Shown piece after piece: positions 36,021 to 43,409 of a stretch of DNA of 64,000 bases. Origin of the DNA: Fundidesulfovibrio agrisoli. GTDB lineage: Bacteria > Desulfobacterota > Desulfovibrionia > Desulfovibrionales > Desulfovibrionaceae. The position numbers and the translations under genes were made by a program. Location: positions 2,648 to 66,647 of the forward strand of contig NZ_JAKZKX010000015.1 of the NCBI RefSeq assembly GCF_022808715.1, read 5' to 3'. The notes beneath the pieces were generated by a model, which worked only from the letters and a program-made list of their open reading frames with translations, was not told the DNA's origin and made no database searches. Numbering within the stretch: the first letter of the stretch is position 1; every line of letters begins with the position of its first letter.

Positions 36021-36527
36021 ATGACGCTCAAAACCCCCAAGAACCCCATCAAGCTCCGCGTCGAGGTGCTCGAAGAGGACAAGACCGTGACCTTCGGCCC
36101 CGGGGAGGACACCTCCATCGGTGGAGCCTCAGGGAATCTGTTCTTCATCGGCATGGAGGGCTCGGGCAGGCGCGAACTGGCCCGCCAGGCCGCCGAACGG
36201 CTCGGCCTGACCTACGGCGAGGCCCCGGACGCCCCGGCCCTGGCCCGGGCCGCCGCAGGCTCGGGGCAGAGCGTGGCCGTAATCGGGGAAGGCCTGGCCG
36301 ACCCGGAACAGGTCCAGGCCATGCGCGCTAGCGGCAAGGTGTTCTTCGTCATGCGCGGCGTGGCCGACCTGGCCCGCAACCTGGGCGACCCGGCCCGCGC
36401 TGAGGAGCTTGCGGCCGAGACCGCCCGCCTGGAGCCCATGCTCATGGAGGCGGCGCACTTCATCGTCCCGGTGGACGCCGCCGGCGAGGAGCGCATCGAG
36501 GACGTGGTCTGGAAGGCGGGGCTCTGA
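36021..36527 (+). CDS. Shikimate-kinase-like protein with degenerate P-loop
   Basis: The 168-residue product looks like a shikimate kinase fold ('NLFFIGMEGSGRRELARQAAERLGL' read in parts, followed by a lid-like Arg/Glu-rich segment and a C-terminal 'ADxxV' type end). The P-loop Lys-Ser/Thr is replaced by Arg-Arg (GSGRR), and the shikimate-binding Asp/Arg residues are not evident, so catalysis is doubtful. An N-terminal extension of about 40 residues ('IKLRVEVLEEDKTVTFGPGE') precedes it. The stop overlaps the dciA start (TGATG), so they are cotranscribed. It may be a regulatory or nucleotide-sensing relative. Confidence 0.55.
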   Translation: MTLKTPKNPIKLRVEVLEEDKTVTFGPGEDTSIGGASGNLFFIGMEGSGRRELARQAAERLGLTYGEAPDAPALARAAAGSGQSVAVIGEGLADPEQVQAMRASGKVFFVMRGVADLARNLGDPARAEELAAETARLEPMLMEAAHFIVPVDAAGEERIEDVVWKAGL

Positions 36528-36964
36528 TGCAGCCGCTGGGGGCGCTGATCGTGGGCTTCGCCAGCCGCAGCGACGCCGCCCAAGGCTTCCGGCTGGCCAT
36601 GCTCTGGCCGCGCTGGCGCGAAGTGCTCGGGGACATCGCCCCCTTCGCCCACCCCATGGGCCACCGGCGCGGCACGCTGCTGGTGGGCGTGGAAGACCCC
36701 ATCGCCATGCAGGAGAGCCACTACGAGGCCCCGGACATCCTGCTGGCGGTCAACACATTTCTGGGGCAACAAGTCTTTGACAGGGTGCAGTTCGATTTGC
36801 TACAGGGCAAGACCCCTCTGGACGCCGCGAGCGGCGAGGCGCCGACCTTCTGGCGGCCGCCCGCCCCACGCATCGCCAACCTGGGGAACCTGCGACTGGA
36901 CCCGGAAACTGCCGTGGGGCGCTCGTATGCGGCCTACGTCCGCCAGTATGGCCCCGGCAGGTGA
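36527..36964 (+). CDS. DciA-like protein (DUF721)
   Basis: DciA proteins load or assist the replicative helicase DnaB at the origin in most bacteria that lack DnaC/DnaI. The 145-residue product shows the DUF721 pattern: 'LWPRWREVLGDIAPFAHPMGHRRGTLLVGVEDPIAMQE' (read in two pieces) and 'ILLAVNTFLGQQVFDRVQFDLL'. A Pro-rich C-terminal part follows. It is coupled to the preceding kinase-like gene by a one-base overlap and followed at 23 bp by a small basic protein. Confidence 0.75.
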   Translation: MQPLGALIVGFASRSDAAQGFRLAMLWPRWREVLGDIAPFAHPMGHRRGTLLVGVEDPIAMQESHYEAPDILLAVNTFLGQQVFDRVQFDLLQGKTPLDAASGEAPTFWRPPAPRIANLGNLRLDPETAVGRSYAAYVRQYGPGR

Positions 36965-36987
36965 CAATAACTCTTTGGAGGCGGAAA

Positions 36988-37326
36988 ATGGCCGACGAAA
37001 TCACCCTGGACCTGAAGAAACCCCTGGACAAGATGACCGCCAAGGAACTGCGCGACCTGGTCATCAACCAGATCCCCAGCATCACCGGCGCCTCTGGCAA
37101 GGACAAGGAAACCCTCCTTTCCGAGATCAAGGCCGCCATGGGCATCACCGAGGAAGAGGGCGGCGCGTCCCCCTACAAGGCCCAGATCCTGTCCATGAAG
37201 GCCCAGATGCGCGAAATGCGCGCCAAGAAGGCCGCCGAGGGCGCCTCCCGCAAGGAGAAGGACATCCTGCGCCGCAAGATCAACGGCCTCAAGAAGCGCA
37301 CCCGCCACATGGCCCGCACGGCCTAG
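36988..37326 (+). CDS. Small basic helical protein, 112 aa
   Basis: I do not recognise a named family. The N-terminal half ('DKMTAKELRDLVINQIPSIT', then 'DKETLLSEIKAAMGI') resembles a Rho-N/SAP-type helix-turn-helix fold, which often binds nucleic acid. The C-terminal half is a Lys/Arg-rich helix ending 'RRKINGLKKRTRHMARTA'. TTGGAGGCGG precedes ATG 36988. It is the third gene of a likely operon with dciA, and a strong terminator follows directly. Nucleic-acid binding is inferred from composition only. Confidence 0.65.
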   Translation: MADEITLDLKKPLDKMTAKELRDLVINQIPSITGASGKDKETLLSEIKAAMGITEEEGGASPYKAQILSMKAQMREMRAKKAAEGASRKEKDILRRKINGLKKRTRHMARTA

Positions 37327-37350
37327 CTCTGCGCAGCCCACGCCTTTCGC

Positions 37351-37382
37351 GCCCGGCCGGATTCACTCCGGCCGGGCTTTTT
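37351..37382 (+). terminator. Terminator after the dciA operon
   Basis: A perfect 10-bp stem (37351-37360/37368-37377, loop ATTCACT) is followed by five T residues, 24 bp after the stop codon. Confidence 0.9.
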
Positions 37383-37411
37383 GCGTTGCGGTAAGCACAA
37401 AGGAGAAGCCC

Positions 37412-38269
37412 ATGTTCCGGGTGATCGTTTTGTGGTGCGTCTTGTCCCTTGCGCCCGTCTGGAGCGCCCACTGCGGGGAGGGCTCCGCCCTCGGCGACCA
37501 GGCGGTGGATTTCGCCTCAGCAAGCCAGGATCACCAGCAGATCAGGGGCTACATTTCCCTGCCTCCCGGCGAGGGCCCGTTCCCGGCGGTCGTGCTGCTG
37601 CACGGCTGTAGCGGGACGGGGAAATATCTCGGCTTGTGGAAGGATTATTTCCTGCGGGCAGGGTACGCCTGCCTGGTCGTGGATAGTTTCAGGCCGCGCG
37701 GTTTCACGGAGATCTGCACCGATTTCAAGCGGGTTACTGATGCCATGCGCGTGGCGGACGCCTATGGCGCGCTGGAATATCTCGCGGCGCATCCCAGGTT
37801 GAAAAGCGACTCCGTGCTGGTCGCCGGTTTCAGCCACGGGGCGGGCATCGCGCTGGACGCGGTCTCCTCGGTCGGCCTGACCGGGCGAACCCCCGGGTCG
37901 CCCGCCTTCATGGCGGCCGTGAGCATCTTCCCAGCGTGCGACCAGAAGAAGCGCATGGAGGCAAAATACCGCGCCCCGGTGCTCATCCTGATCGGAGAAG
38001 CGGACGATTGGACTCCGGCGCGATTCTGCCGGGAGCTTGTGGACGCTCGCACCGCCGATGAAGCACCCGTGGCCTTCAAGGTCTATCCGGGGGCGCACCA
38101 CGGGTTTACCACCCCGTATCTGCCCCTCACCTACCGGCCGGAAGTGCTCAACAAGCACAGCCCGACTGGGAAAGGAGCCACCCTGGCGGGAAGCCCGGAG
38201 GCCACGGCGGACGCCCAGGAACGGATTCTGGAGTTTCTTGGCGGCCTGGTGGCCGCCAAGACCCGTTGA
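37412..38269 (+). CDS. Secreted dienelactone-hydrolase-like alpha/beta hydrolase
   Basis: The 285-residue product is exported (signal peptide 'VIVLWCVLSLAPVWSA', cut near residue 19) and folds as an alpha/beta hydrolase of the dienelactone hydrolase family. It has 'FPAVVLLHGCSGTGKYL' (oxyanion region), nucleophile Ser in 'VAGFSHGAG' (Ser in place of the Cys of classical DLH), Asp in 'LIGEADDWTP' and His in 'YPGAHHGF'. Several Cys residues may form disulfides in the periplasm. The substrate is unknown; an ester or lactone is likely. The gene stands alone between two terminators. Confidence 0.82.
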   Translation: MFRVIVLWCVLSLAPVWSAHCGEGSALGDQAVDFASASQDHQQIRGYISLPPGEGPFPAVVLLHGCSGTGKYLGLWKDYFLRAGYACLVVDSFRPRGFTEICTDFKRVTDAMRVADAYGALEYLAAHPRLKSDSVLVAGFSHGAGIALDAVSSVGLTGRTPGSPAFMAAVSIFPACDQKKRMEAKYRAPVLILIGEADDWTPARFCRELVDARTADEAPVAFKVYPGAHHGFTTPYLPLTYRPEVLNKHSPTGKGATLAGSPEATADAQERILEFLGGLVAAKTR

Positions 38270-38387
38270 AGGGAAGCTCTTGAAGCGCGGCGCGGCCGAG
38301 GCCGGGCGCAACGGCTGCCCCGCATGGGCCCGAACTGGTCCGGGGCGTCCATCCCGGTGCCGGCGCGGCCACTGCTCGCGGCCGCAC

Positions 38388-38422
38388 AAAAAACCCGCCG
38401 GGATATCCCGGCGGGGTTTTTG
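38388..38422. terminator. Bidirectional terminator between convergent genes
   Basis: A stem CCCGCCGGG/CCCGGCGGG (with flanking A and T runs, AAAAAA on the left and TTTTT on the right) lies between the hydrolase gene (plus) and the motE gene (minus). The A/T tracts on both sides allow termination in both directions. Confidence 0.85.
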
Positions 38423-38443
38423 ACTTCGTGAAAGGCCAGGATG

Positions 38444-39190
38444 CTAGGGCCTGTCGGGCAGTTCCTTGCCGGCCTGGAGCTTGGTCAGATCCTCGGAGAG
38501 TTTGGCGGCCTTCTTGGCCGCGACGAAGGTCAGTATCTCGCCGGCCTGGCGGCCCTTCATGCCCGACAGAATCTTGACGGCCACGTTCTCGTCCAGGGTC
38601 TCAAGCACCGAGGCGGCCTGCTTGGGCTTCATGTTGGTGTACATGTCGATGAGGTGGCGCATCTTCTCGTCCTTGACGGTCTTGGCTTCGTCCAGGAGGC
38701 TCTTGAGCGAGCCTTCCAGCTCCTTGAGGGAGGCCAGGCGGGCGTTGAGGTCGGCCTCCAGGGTCTTGAGGGCCTGCTCCTGGCGGTCCAGGGCCTCGGC
38801 CCGTTGTCTGAGCACCTGGACGGAGAGCACGGTTTCGGGCTGCTGGGCCGTTGCCGGGGCTTTCTTGTCCGGCGCGGCCGGGGCGGCTGCCGCCGTCTGG
38901 GCGTGGGCCGCGGCGTCGTCCAGGATGGAGGCCCGGACCACGGGGGCCGGGGCGGGGGCGTTGACCGGAGCGGGAGCCTGGGCCACGGCCGAAACGGCGG
39001 CGGGCGCGGGCAGCGCGGCCACGGGGGCCGGAGCGGGCGCGATGCGCAGGCCCATGGTCAGCAGCAGGGCCAGCTTGGCGGCCGCGAGCACGGCCACGGC
39101 CAGGGCGATCCTAGACAACCGGAGGCTGGTAACGAAGCGTTGCCATTTCGTCGAAGCCTGCCTGCTCTTTTCTGTTTTCTTCCGCAACAT
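38444..39190 (-). CDS. MotE-like flagellar protein (MgtE-N type)
   Basis: The 248-residue product has one N-terminal membrane helix (about 25-45, 'IALAVAVLAAAKLALLLTMG'), a long Ala/Pro linker, a coiled coil ('RAEALDRQEQALKTLEADL') and a C-terminal helical domain with 'MYTNMKPKQAASVLETLDENVAVKIL' (read in parts) and 'GRQAGEILTFV'. This is the MotE/MgtE-N pattern of flagellar chaperones linked to stator and MotC function. The start at 39190 lies 80 bp inside fliJ in another frame. The pair fits a flagellar operon remnant or branch. Confidence 0.75.
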   Translation of the reverse strand: MLRKKTEKSRQASTKWQRFVTSLRLSRIALAVAVLAAAKLALLLTMGLRIAPAPAPVAALPAPAAVSAVAQAPAPVNAPAPAPVVRASILDDAAAHAQTAAAAPAAPDKKAPATAQQPETVLSVQVLRQRAEALDRQEQALKTLEADLNARLASLKELEGSLKSLLDEAKTVKDEKMRHLIDMYTNMKPKQAASVLETLDENVAVKILSGMKGRQAGEILTFVAAKKAAKLSEDLTKLQAGKELPDRP

Positions 39191-39551
39191 GTCTGGCCGC
39201 CTGGGTTTCCTTGAGTTTTTCGAGGAGCTTGCGGTCCTTGGCGCGGGCCGCCAGCTCTTCCCGGCAATTATGCACGTCCTGGGCCAACTCGATGCGCCGT
39301 TGCCTGCCCAGGGCCAGGTCATGCTCCAGGCGCTGAATGTAGGAGCGCAGCAGCCAGAGCTCGGCCGCGCTGAGGGCGGTCGAGGCCAGCTTTTCGCGCT
39401 GGAGGTCCAGGTCGCCCTCCAGCATCTCCAGGAAACGGTCGTGATCCCGCAGGGCCTGTTGGGCCTTTGACAGGGCGATCTTGGCCTGGTCCTCCAGCTG
39501 GGAGCGGTATTCCAGGACCTTGTCCAGGTTGAAGCGGAATGGTCTGGGCAT
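39111..39551 (-). CDS. fliJ: FliJ, flagellar export protein
   Basis: FliJ is a soluble coiled-coil protein that couples the FliI ATPase to the export gate and recycles chaperones. The 146-residue product is almost entirely helical with heptads. It begins 'FRFNLDKVLEYRSQLEDQAK', a typical FliJ start, and has 'LQREKLA', 'SYIQRLEHDLALGRQRR' and 'REELAARAKDRKLLEKLKE'. Length matches the family (about 147). It overlaps the motE-like gene by 80 bp. Other flagellar genes are not adjacent; the Crp/Fnr gene lies just upstream. Confidence 0.82.
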   Translation of the reverse strand: MPRPFRFNLDKVLEYRSQLEDQAKIALSKAQQALRDHDRFLEMLEGDLDLQREKLASTALSAAELWLLRSYIQRLEHDLALGRQRRIELAQDVHNCREELAARAKDRKLLEKLKETQAARHVAEENRKEQAGFDEMATLRYQPPVV

Positions 39552-39583
39552 GATGCCGGGCCTTCAAGCAAGGACCGGGCCAG

Positions 39584-40288
39584 CTACTTGAGCTTGAGGT
39601 CCCCCTCGGAGAGGGCCTCGAGGCGCCCGCGGTCCAGGATGGTGATGGTGCGGTTGTCCATGGAGATCCAGCCAGAGTCCTCCAGGCGTGCCAGCGCGCG
39701 GGAGAGGGCCTCGCGCGTGGCCCCCAGGAAGGCGGCCAGGTGCCCCTTGCTCATGTCCAGCACGTAGGTGTCGGACCGCTTCTCCTCGGCCTGGAGCAGC
39801 AGGTAGGCGGCAAGGCGGGCGGGCACCTCGCGCAGGGTGAGCTGGCCGATCATGGTGGCCATCTGCCTCAGCCTCTGGGAGAGCGCGGCCAGCATCGCCA
39901 TGGCCAGCCCTGCGTCGCGCTCCATGAGGCGCATGAGCACGGCCTTCTCGGTATAGAGCACGGTGCTCGGCTGCACGGCCATGGCGTTGGCCGGGAAGAC
40001 CCCGCCCTGGAACATGGGCACCTCGGCGAAGGGCTCGCCCGGGCCGAGCATGTGCAGGATCTGCTCCTTGCCTTCGGAGGAGGCCTTGAAAATCTTCACC
40101 TGGCCTTGCAGCAGGATGTAGAGGCCCTTGGCCTCCGCGCCTTCCAGGAAGAGCACCTGGCCCTTGTCCGCCTTGATGACCGCGGAGTTCTGCTCGATGG
40201 TCTCAAGCTGCGCCGGGCTCAGCTTGGAGAACAGGGGCACCATGCTTAAAAGCGTGCCGGTGGAGGAGGTCTGTTTTTTCATGGGCAT
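39584..40288 (-). CDS. Crp/Fnr family transcription regulator (HcpR-like?)
   Basis: The 234-residue regulator has an N-terminal cyclic-nucleotide-fold sensor ('PLFSKLSPAQLETIEQN', 'GLYILLQGQVKIFKAS', 'GEPFAEVPMFQGGVFPANAMA') and a C-terminal winged helix with recognition helix 'GATREALSRALARLED'. It has no N-terminal Cys cluster, so it is not FNR itself. The REALSR helix fits TTGTGA-type half-sites, and such a site lies in its own promoter. Relatives in sulfate reducers (HcpR) control nitrosative stress genes; assignment to that group is a guess. ATG 40288 has no ribosome site, and the in-frame ATG 40282 may be the true start. Confidence 0.8.
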   Translation of the reverse strand: MPMKKQTSSTGTLLSMVPLFSKLSPAQLETIEQNSAVIKADKGQVLFLEGAEAKGLYILLQGQVKIFKASSEGKEQILHMLGPGEPFAEVPMFQGGVFPANAMAVQPSTVLYTEKAVLMRLMERDAGLAMAMLAALSQRLRQMATMIGQLTLREVPARLAAYLLLQAEEKRSDTYVLDMSKGHLAAFLGATREALSRALARLEDSGWISMDNRTITILDRGRLEALSEGDLKLK

Positions 40289-40289
40289 G

Positions 40290-40318
40290 GAATTACCCGG
40301 TTTGTGACGCAAATCAAT
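40290..40318 (-). promoter_or_regulatory. Promoter with embedded Crp/Fnr-like operator
   Basis: On the minus strand, TTGATT (40317-40312), 16-bp spacer and TAATTC (40295-40290) form a promoter for the Crp/Fnr gene. The same DNA read on the plus strand holds TTGTGA-CGCAAA-TCAATG (40302-40319), a Crp-type 5-6-5 palindrome with one good and one weaker half. Operator and promoter overlap, which suggests autorepression and possibly joint control of the divergent polyferredoxin gene. Confidence 0.5.
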
Positions 40319-40373
40319 GCCCCGCAGTCCATCCGTGCTAGAAAACAGGTGAACGACTTTCGTGGAGCGGCAC

Positions 40374-41957
40374 ATGAACCGAGTCAAGAACGCGGGGCTG
40401 GTGGCCCTGGTCGCCCTGGGCGCGCTGATCCCGGCGGCGCACCTCAACCGCTGGTACAGCCTCTGGGAGGCCCTGGGCTGGCTGGCCCCGGCGGTTTGCC
40501 TGATCTTCACCCGCCGGGAATCCGTGCGGCGGGTGAACCAGGTTCTGGCCCTGGCAGGGTCGCTCCTCACCGTGGACACCATGCTGCACTTCGTGCGGCT
40601 GCGCCAGGCCATGGGCGCGCCCTGGCTGCGGCTGGCGGTCATCCTCGGGGTGGCGGCCCTGGTCACGGCGCTGGCGGCCTGGGTTCTGGAGCACCCGCTG
40701 TTCGCCCGCAACGGGAATAAAGACGGCGGAGCGGGACGGCGCAACGGCCGGGACGAGCCCGGCGCGGGCTCCACAGCTGGAGGTGCGGGCATGAGTGTGA
40801 ACTCATCGGCGCAGGACGCGCCATGGGCCGGGAACGACGCCCTGGAGGCCGCACTGCCCCGCACCCTGGGGGCGCCGCACATCGCGGATTTGCGGACGGC
40901 CAATCGCAGGCGGGGTGACGCGGACCCACTGTCCGGCGCGTCCGCGAGGCCGGACGCGGGGGAGCAACAACCCAAGGGAATCTTCCGCGAGTTCCCAGCC
41001 GCCGGGTTCGCGGCCTGGGGCATCACGCTGGCTTTGCTGGCCGTGGTGCAGCTCAAGGTGCGCCCGCCCATGCTTCTGGCGGAACGCTTCGCCCAGGGCG
41101 CGGGCTGGCTGGAGATATCGCTGCTGGCGCTCTACGCGGGCTTCCTGGCCGAAACGCTGTGCGACCCGAAGCGGGCCCCGAAGGCGCGCAGGCGGGCCTG
41201 GGGGCTGTTCTCCCTGGTGTTCTTCGGCCAGTTGGCCCTGGGCCTGGCCGGGTTCAAGGATTTCCTGATGACCGGCGCGCTGCACCTGCCCGTGCCCGCG
41301 CTCATCGTGGCCGGGCCGCTGTTCCGTGGCGAGGGGCTGTTCATGCTGGTTTTGTTTTCGGCCACGGTGCTGCTGGTGGGCCCGGCCTGGTGCAGCCACC
41401 TCTGCTACATCGGAGCCTGGGATTCGGCCATGAGCCAGGCGCGCAAACGTCCGGCATCGGCCCCGGCCTGGTTGCGCCGGGGGCGCATCCTGCTGGCGGC
41501 GGCGGTGTTCGCCGTGGCCTGGGGCCTGGGCCGCATGGGGGTTCCCGTCCTCACGGCGGTCTGGCTGGCGGCGGCGTTCGGGCTGGCCGGGGTGGGGATC
41601 ATGGCCTTCGCCTCACGGCGTATGGGCGTGATGGCCCACTGCACGGGCTGGTGCCCCATGGGACTGCTGGCCGGGCTGGCCGGAAAACTCTCGCCCTGGC
41701 GGCTGACGATCGGCAGCGGCTGCAAAGGCTGCGGCGTGTGCTCGCGGGCCTGCCGCTACGACGCCCTGCGCCCCGAGGATCTGGCCCGTAAGCGGCCGGG
41801 CGTGTCCTGCTCGCTCTGCCGGGACTGCCTGGGCACCTGCCCCAAGTCGGAGATGGAGCTGACCTTCCTGGGCCGCTCCGGGCCGTGGGTGTGGGTCGCT
41901 TTTTCGGTGCTGGTGGCCGGGCTGCACGCGGTGTTTCTGGGGGTGGCCCGCATCTGA
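40374..41957 (+). CDS. Membrane polyferredoxin (NapH/NosR-like 4Fe-4S protein)
   Basis: This integral membrane redox protein has 527 residues. ATG 40374 is used (GGAG 8 bp upstream), not GTG 40362. The N-terminal third has three to four helices, then a long disordered Gly/Asp/Arg linker (about 112-200), then five or more helices carrying 'CSHLCYIGAWD' and 'CTGWCPMG', as in NapH/NosR/CcoG-type proteins. A cytoplasmic pair of [4Fe-4S] motifs ('CKGCGVCSRACRYDAL' and 'CSLCRDCLGTCPKSEM') follows. It probably moves electrons between quinol or cytochrome c and an unknown partner. It is divergent from a Crp/Fnr gene. The linker could mark a fusion of two genes. Confidence 0.8.
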   Translation: MNRVKNAGLVALVALGALIPAAHLNRWYSLWEALGWLAPAVCLIFTRRESVRRVNQVLALAGSLLTVDTMLHFVRLRQAMGAPWLRLAVILGVAALVTALAAWVLEHPLFARNGNKDGGAGRRNGRDEPGAGSTAGGAGMSVNSSAQDAPWAGNDALEAALPRTLGAPHIADLRTANRRRGDADPLSGASARPDAGEQQPKGIFREFPAAGFAAWGITLALLAVVQLKVRPPMLLAERFAQGAGWLEISLLALYAGFLAETLCDPKRAPKARRRAWGLFSLVFFGQLALGLAGFKDFLMTGALHLPVPALIVAGPLFRGEGLFMLVLFSATVLLVGPAWCSHLCYIGAWDSAMSQARKRPASAPAWLRRGRILLAAAVFAVAWGLGRMGVPVLTAVWLAAAFGLAGVGIMAFASRRMGVMAHCTGWCPMGLLAGLAGKLSPWRLTIGSGCKGCGVCSRACRYDALRPEDLARKRPGVSCSLCRDCLGTCPKSEMELTFLGRSGPWVWVAFSVLVAGLHAVFLGVARI

Positions 41958-41963
41958 CGCGGG

Positions 41964-43409
41964 CTAGAGATAGCTCCTGATCCTGCGCAGGCCGTCGCGA
42001 ACGGCCGTGCCCAGCGCCCCCATCCAGCCCTCGAAGGGCGCGAAGAGGCAGGCGTAGCGGTGCAGCGAGACCGCGAGCGACGACACCTTGGCCAGCACCG
42101 GCCCCAGCACGGGCACCGGATGCTTCACCAGGGCCATGAGCGGGCGCTCCAGCCAGGGGTAGCGCACCATCCAGTAGAAATAGGCGTTGAAGCGCTCCAG
42201 GGCATCGGTGTCGGGCTGGCGCAGCGTGGCCGAGGTGAACAGGTTGGCCCCGGTCTCGCCCTGGGGGATCAGGCCCATGCGGAGCGCGATGTCGTAGACG
42301 TCCGTGCCCCGGTAGGGCTGCAACAGCCCGGACCAGGGGTGGTTGCCCGCCCTGATGCGCTGGTTCAGGCGCAGGGTGGCCACGGCCTTTTCAAGCGTCT
42401 CGCCGGGCAGGTTGAACATGTTGAAGGTGGAGAAGCGGATGCCGTGCGCGTGCAGCATGGCCGCGGTGCGCACGATCTGCTCTTCCGAGATCTTCTTGTT
42501 GAGCGTCTCGTTGCGCATGGCCGCGTCGCCGCTCTCCACCCCGAAGGAGACCATCCTGCAGCCCGAGCGGGCCAGCAGTTTGGTGAGGGCCTCGTCCATG
42601 AGGTTGGCGCGCACCCCGCACATGAAGGGCAGGCCCACTTCGGCCCGGTACAGCTCCAGGAATCCCTCCAGCCACTCACTATCCTGCACGAAGAGGTCGT
42701 CCACGAAGGTCACGTAGCGTAGCGGCGCGCTGCGGCTGGCGGCGATGTCGCGGATTTCGTCCAGCACGCGCCGGTGGCCGTGGCGGCGGATGTAGCTGCC
42801 CTTGCCCTTGTAGAGCCCGCGCAGCACGCGGTTGTAGCAGAAGCTGCAACTGTAGGGGCAGCCCCGGGCCACCAGGATCTGCGCGCCCGAGCTTCGGGCA
42901 AGCTGGGGGTAGCGCCGGGCGTACAGAGTGCGGTCCGGCCTGGGCAGGCTGTCCAGGTCCGGGCGCAGGGGGTAGATTTCGTTCTTCGCCACGCCCCGGG
43001 CCGTCTTGACCCAGAAGCCCGGCACGTCCGAGCCGTCGCCCCCGGCGGCCAGGGCGTCCGCGAAGTCGGGCAGGGCGTCCTCGGCCTCGCCCCGGCACAC
43101 GGCGTCGATGCCTTCCTCCTCGATGAACTCGGGGAAGAAGGTGCAGTGCGGCCCGCCCGCGATCACGGGCACGTTCATCAGGCGCTTGACGGCACGGGCC
43201 GTGCGCGCGGCCCAGTCCTGCAGGCCGCTCATGAGCGAGAAGGCCACGATGTCCGGCTTGGCCGCCGCCACGGCCGCCATGAAGCCGCGCCCCTCCTCCA
43301 CCTCCACGAGCACCTCGGCCCGGTGGCCGCGCCGGGCCAGGGCCGCGCTCAAATACATGGGGCCGAAGGATTCGTACCCGTCGCGCTGCAGGAAGAGGAC
43401 GGTGGCCAT
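41964..43409 (-). CDS. B12-binding radical SAM protein (glycan cluster)
   Basis: The 481-residue product has an N-terminal cobalamin-binding-type Rossmann domain (about 1-140, with 'IVAFSLMSGLQDWAARTARAVK' and 'PVIAGGPHCTFFPEF', then 'VCRGEAEDALPDFADAL'). A radical SAM barrel follows with the cluster motif CPYSCSFC, 'FVDDLFVQDSEWL', 'VSFGVESGDAAMRNETLNK' and 'FNMFNLPGETLEKAV'. The canonical base-off His of the B12 domain is not obvious. Such enzymes mostly methylate unactivated carbons. It is the last gene of the minus-strand cluster and shares one base with the upstream glycosyltransferase. Confidence 0.85.
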   Translation of the reverse strand: MATVLFLQRDGYESFGPMYLSAALARRGHRAEVLVEVEEGRGFMAAVAAAKPDIVAFSLMSGLQDWAARTARAVKRLMNVPVIAGGPHCTFFPEFIEEEGIDAVCRGEAEDALPDFADALAAGGDGSDVPGFWVKTARGVAKNEIYPLRPDLDSLPRPDRTLYARRYPQLARSSGAQILVARGCPYSCSFCYNRVLRGLYKGKGSYIRRHGHRRVLDEIRDIAASRSAPLRYVTFVDDLFVQDSEWLEGFLELYRAEVGLPFMCGVRANLMDEALTKLLARSGCRMVSFGVESGDAAMRNETLNKKISEEQIVRTAAMLHAHGIRFSTFNMFNLPGETLEKAVATLRLNQRIRAGNHPWSGLLQPYRGTDVYDIALRMGLIPQGETGANLFTSATLRQPDTDALERFNAYFYWMVRYPWLERPLMALVKHPVPVLGPVLAKVSSLAVSLHRYACLFAPFEGWMGALGTAVRDGLRRIRSYL

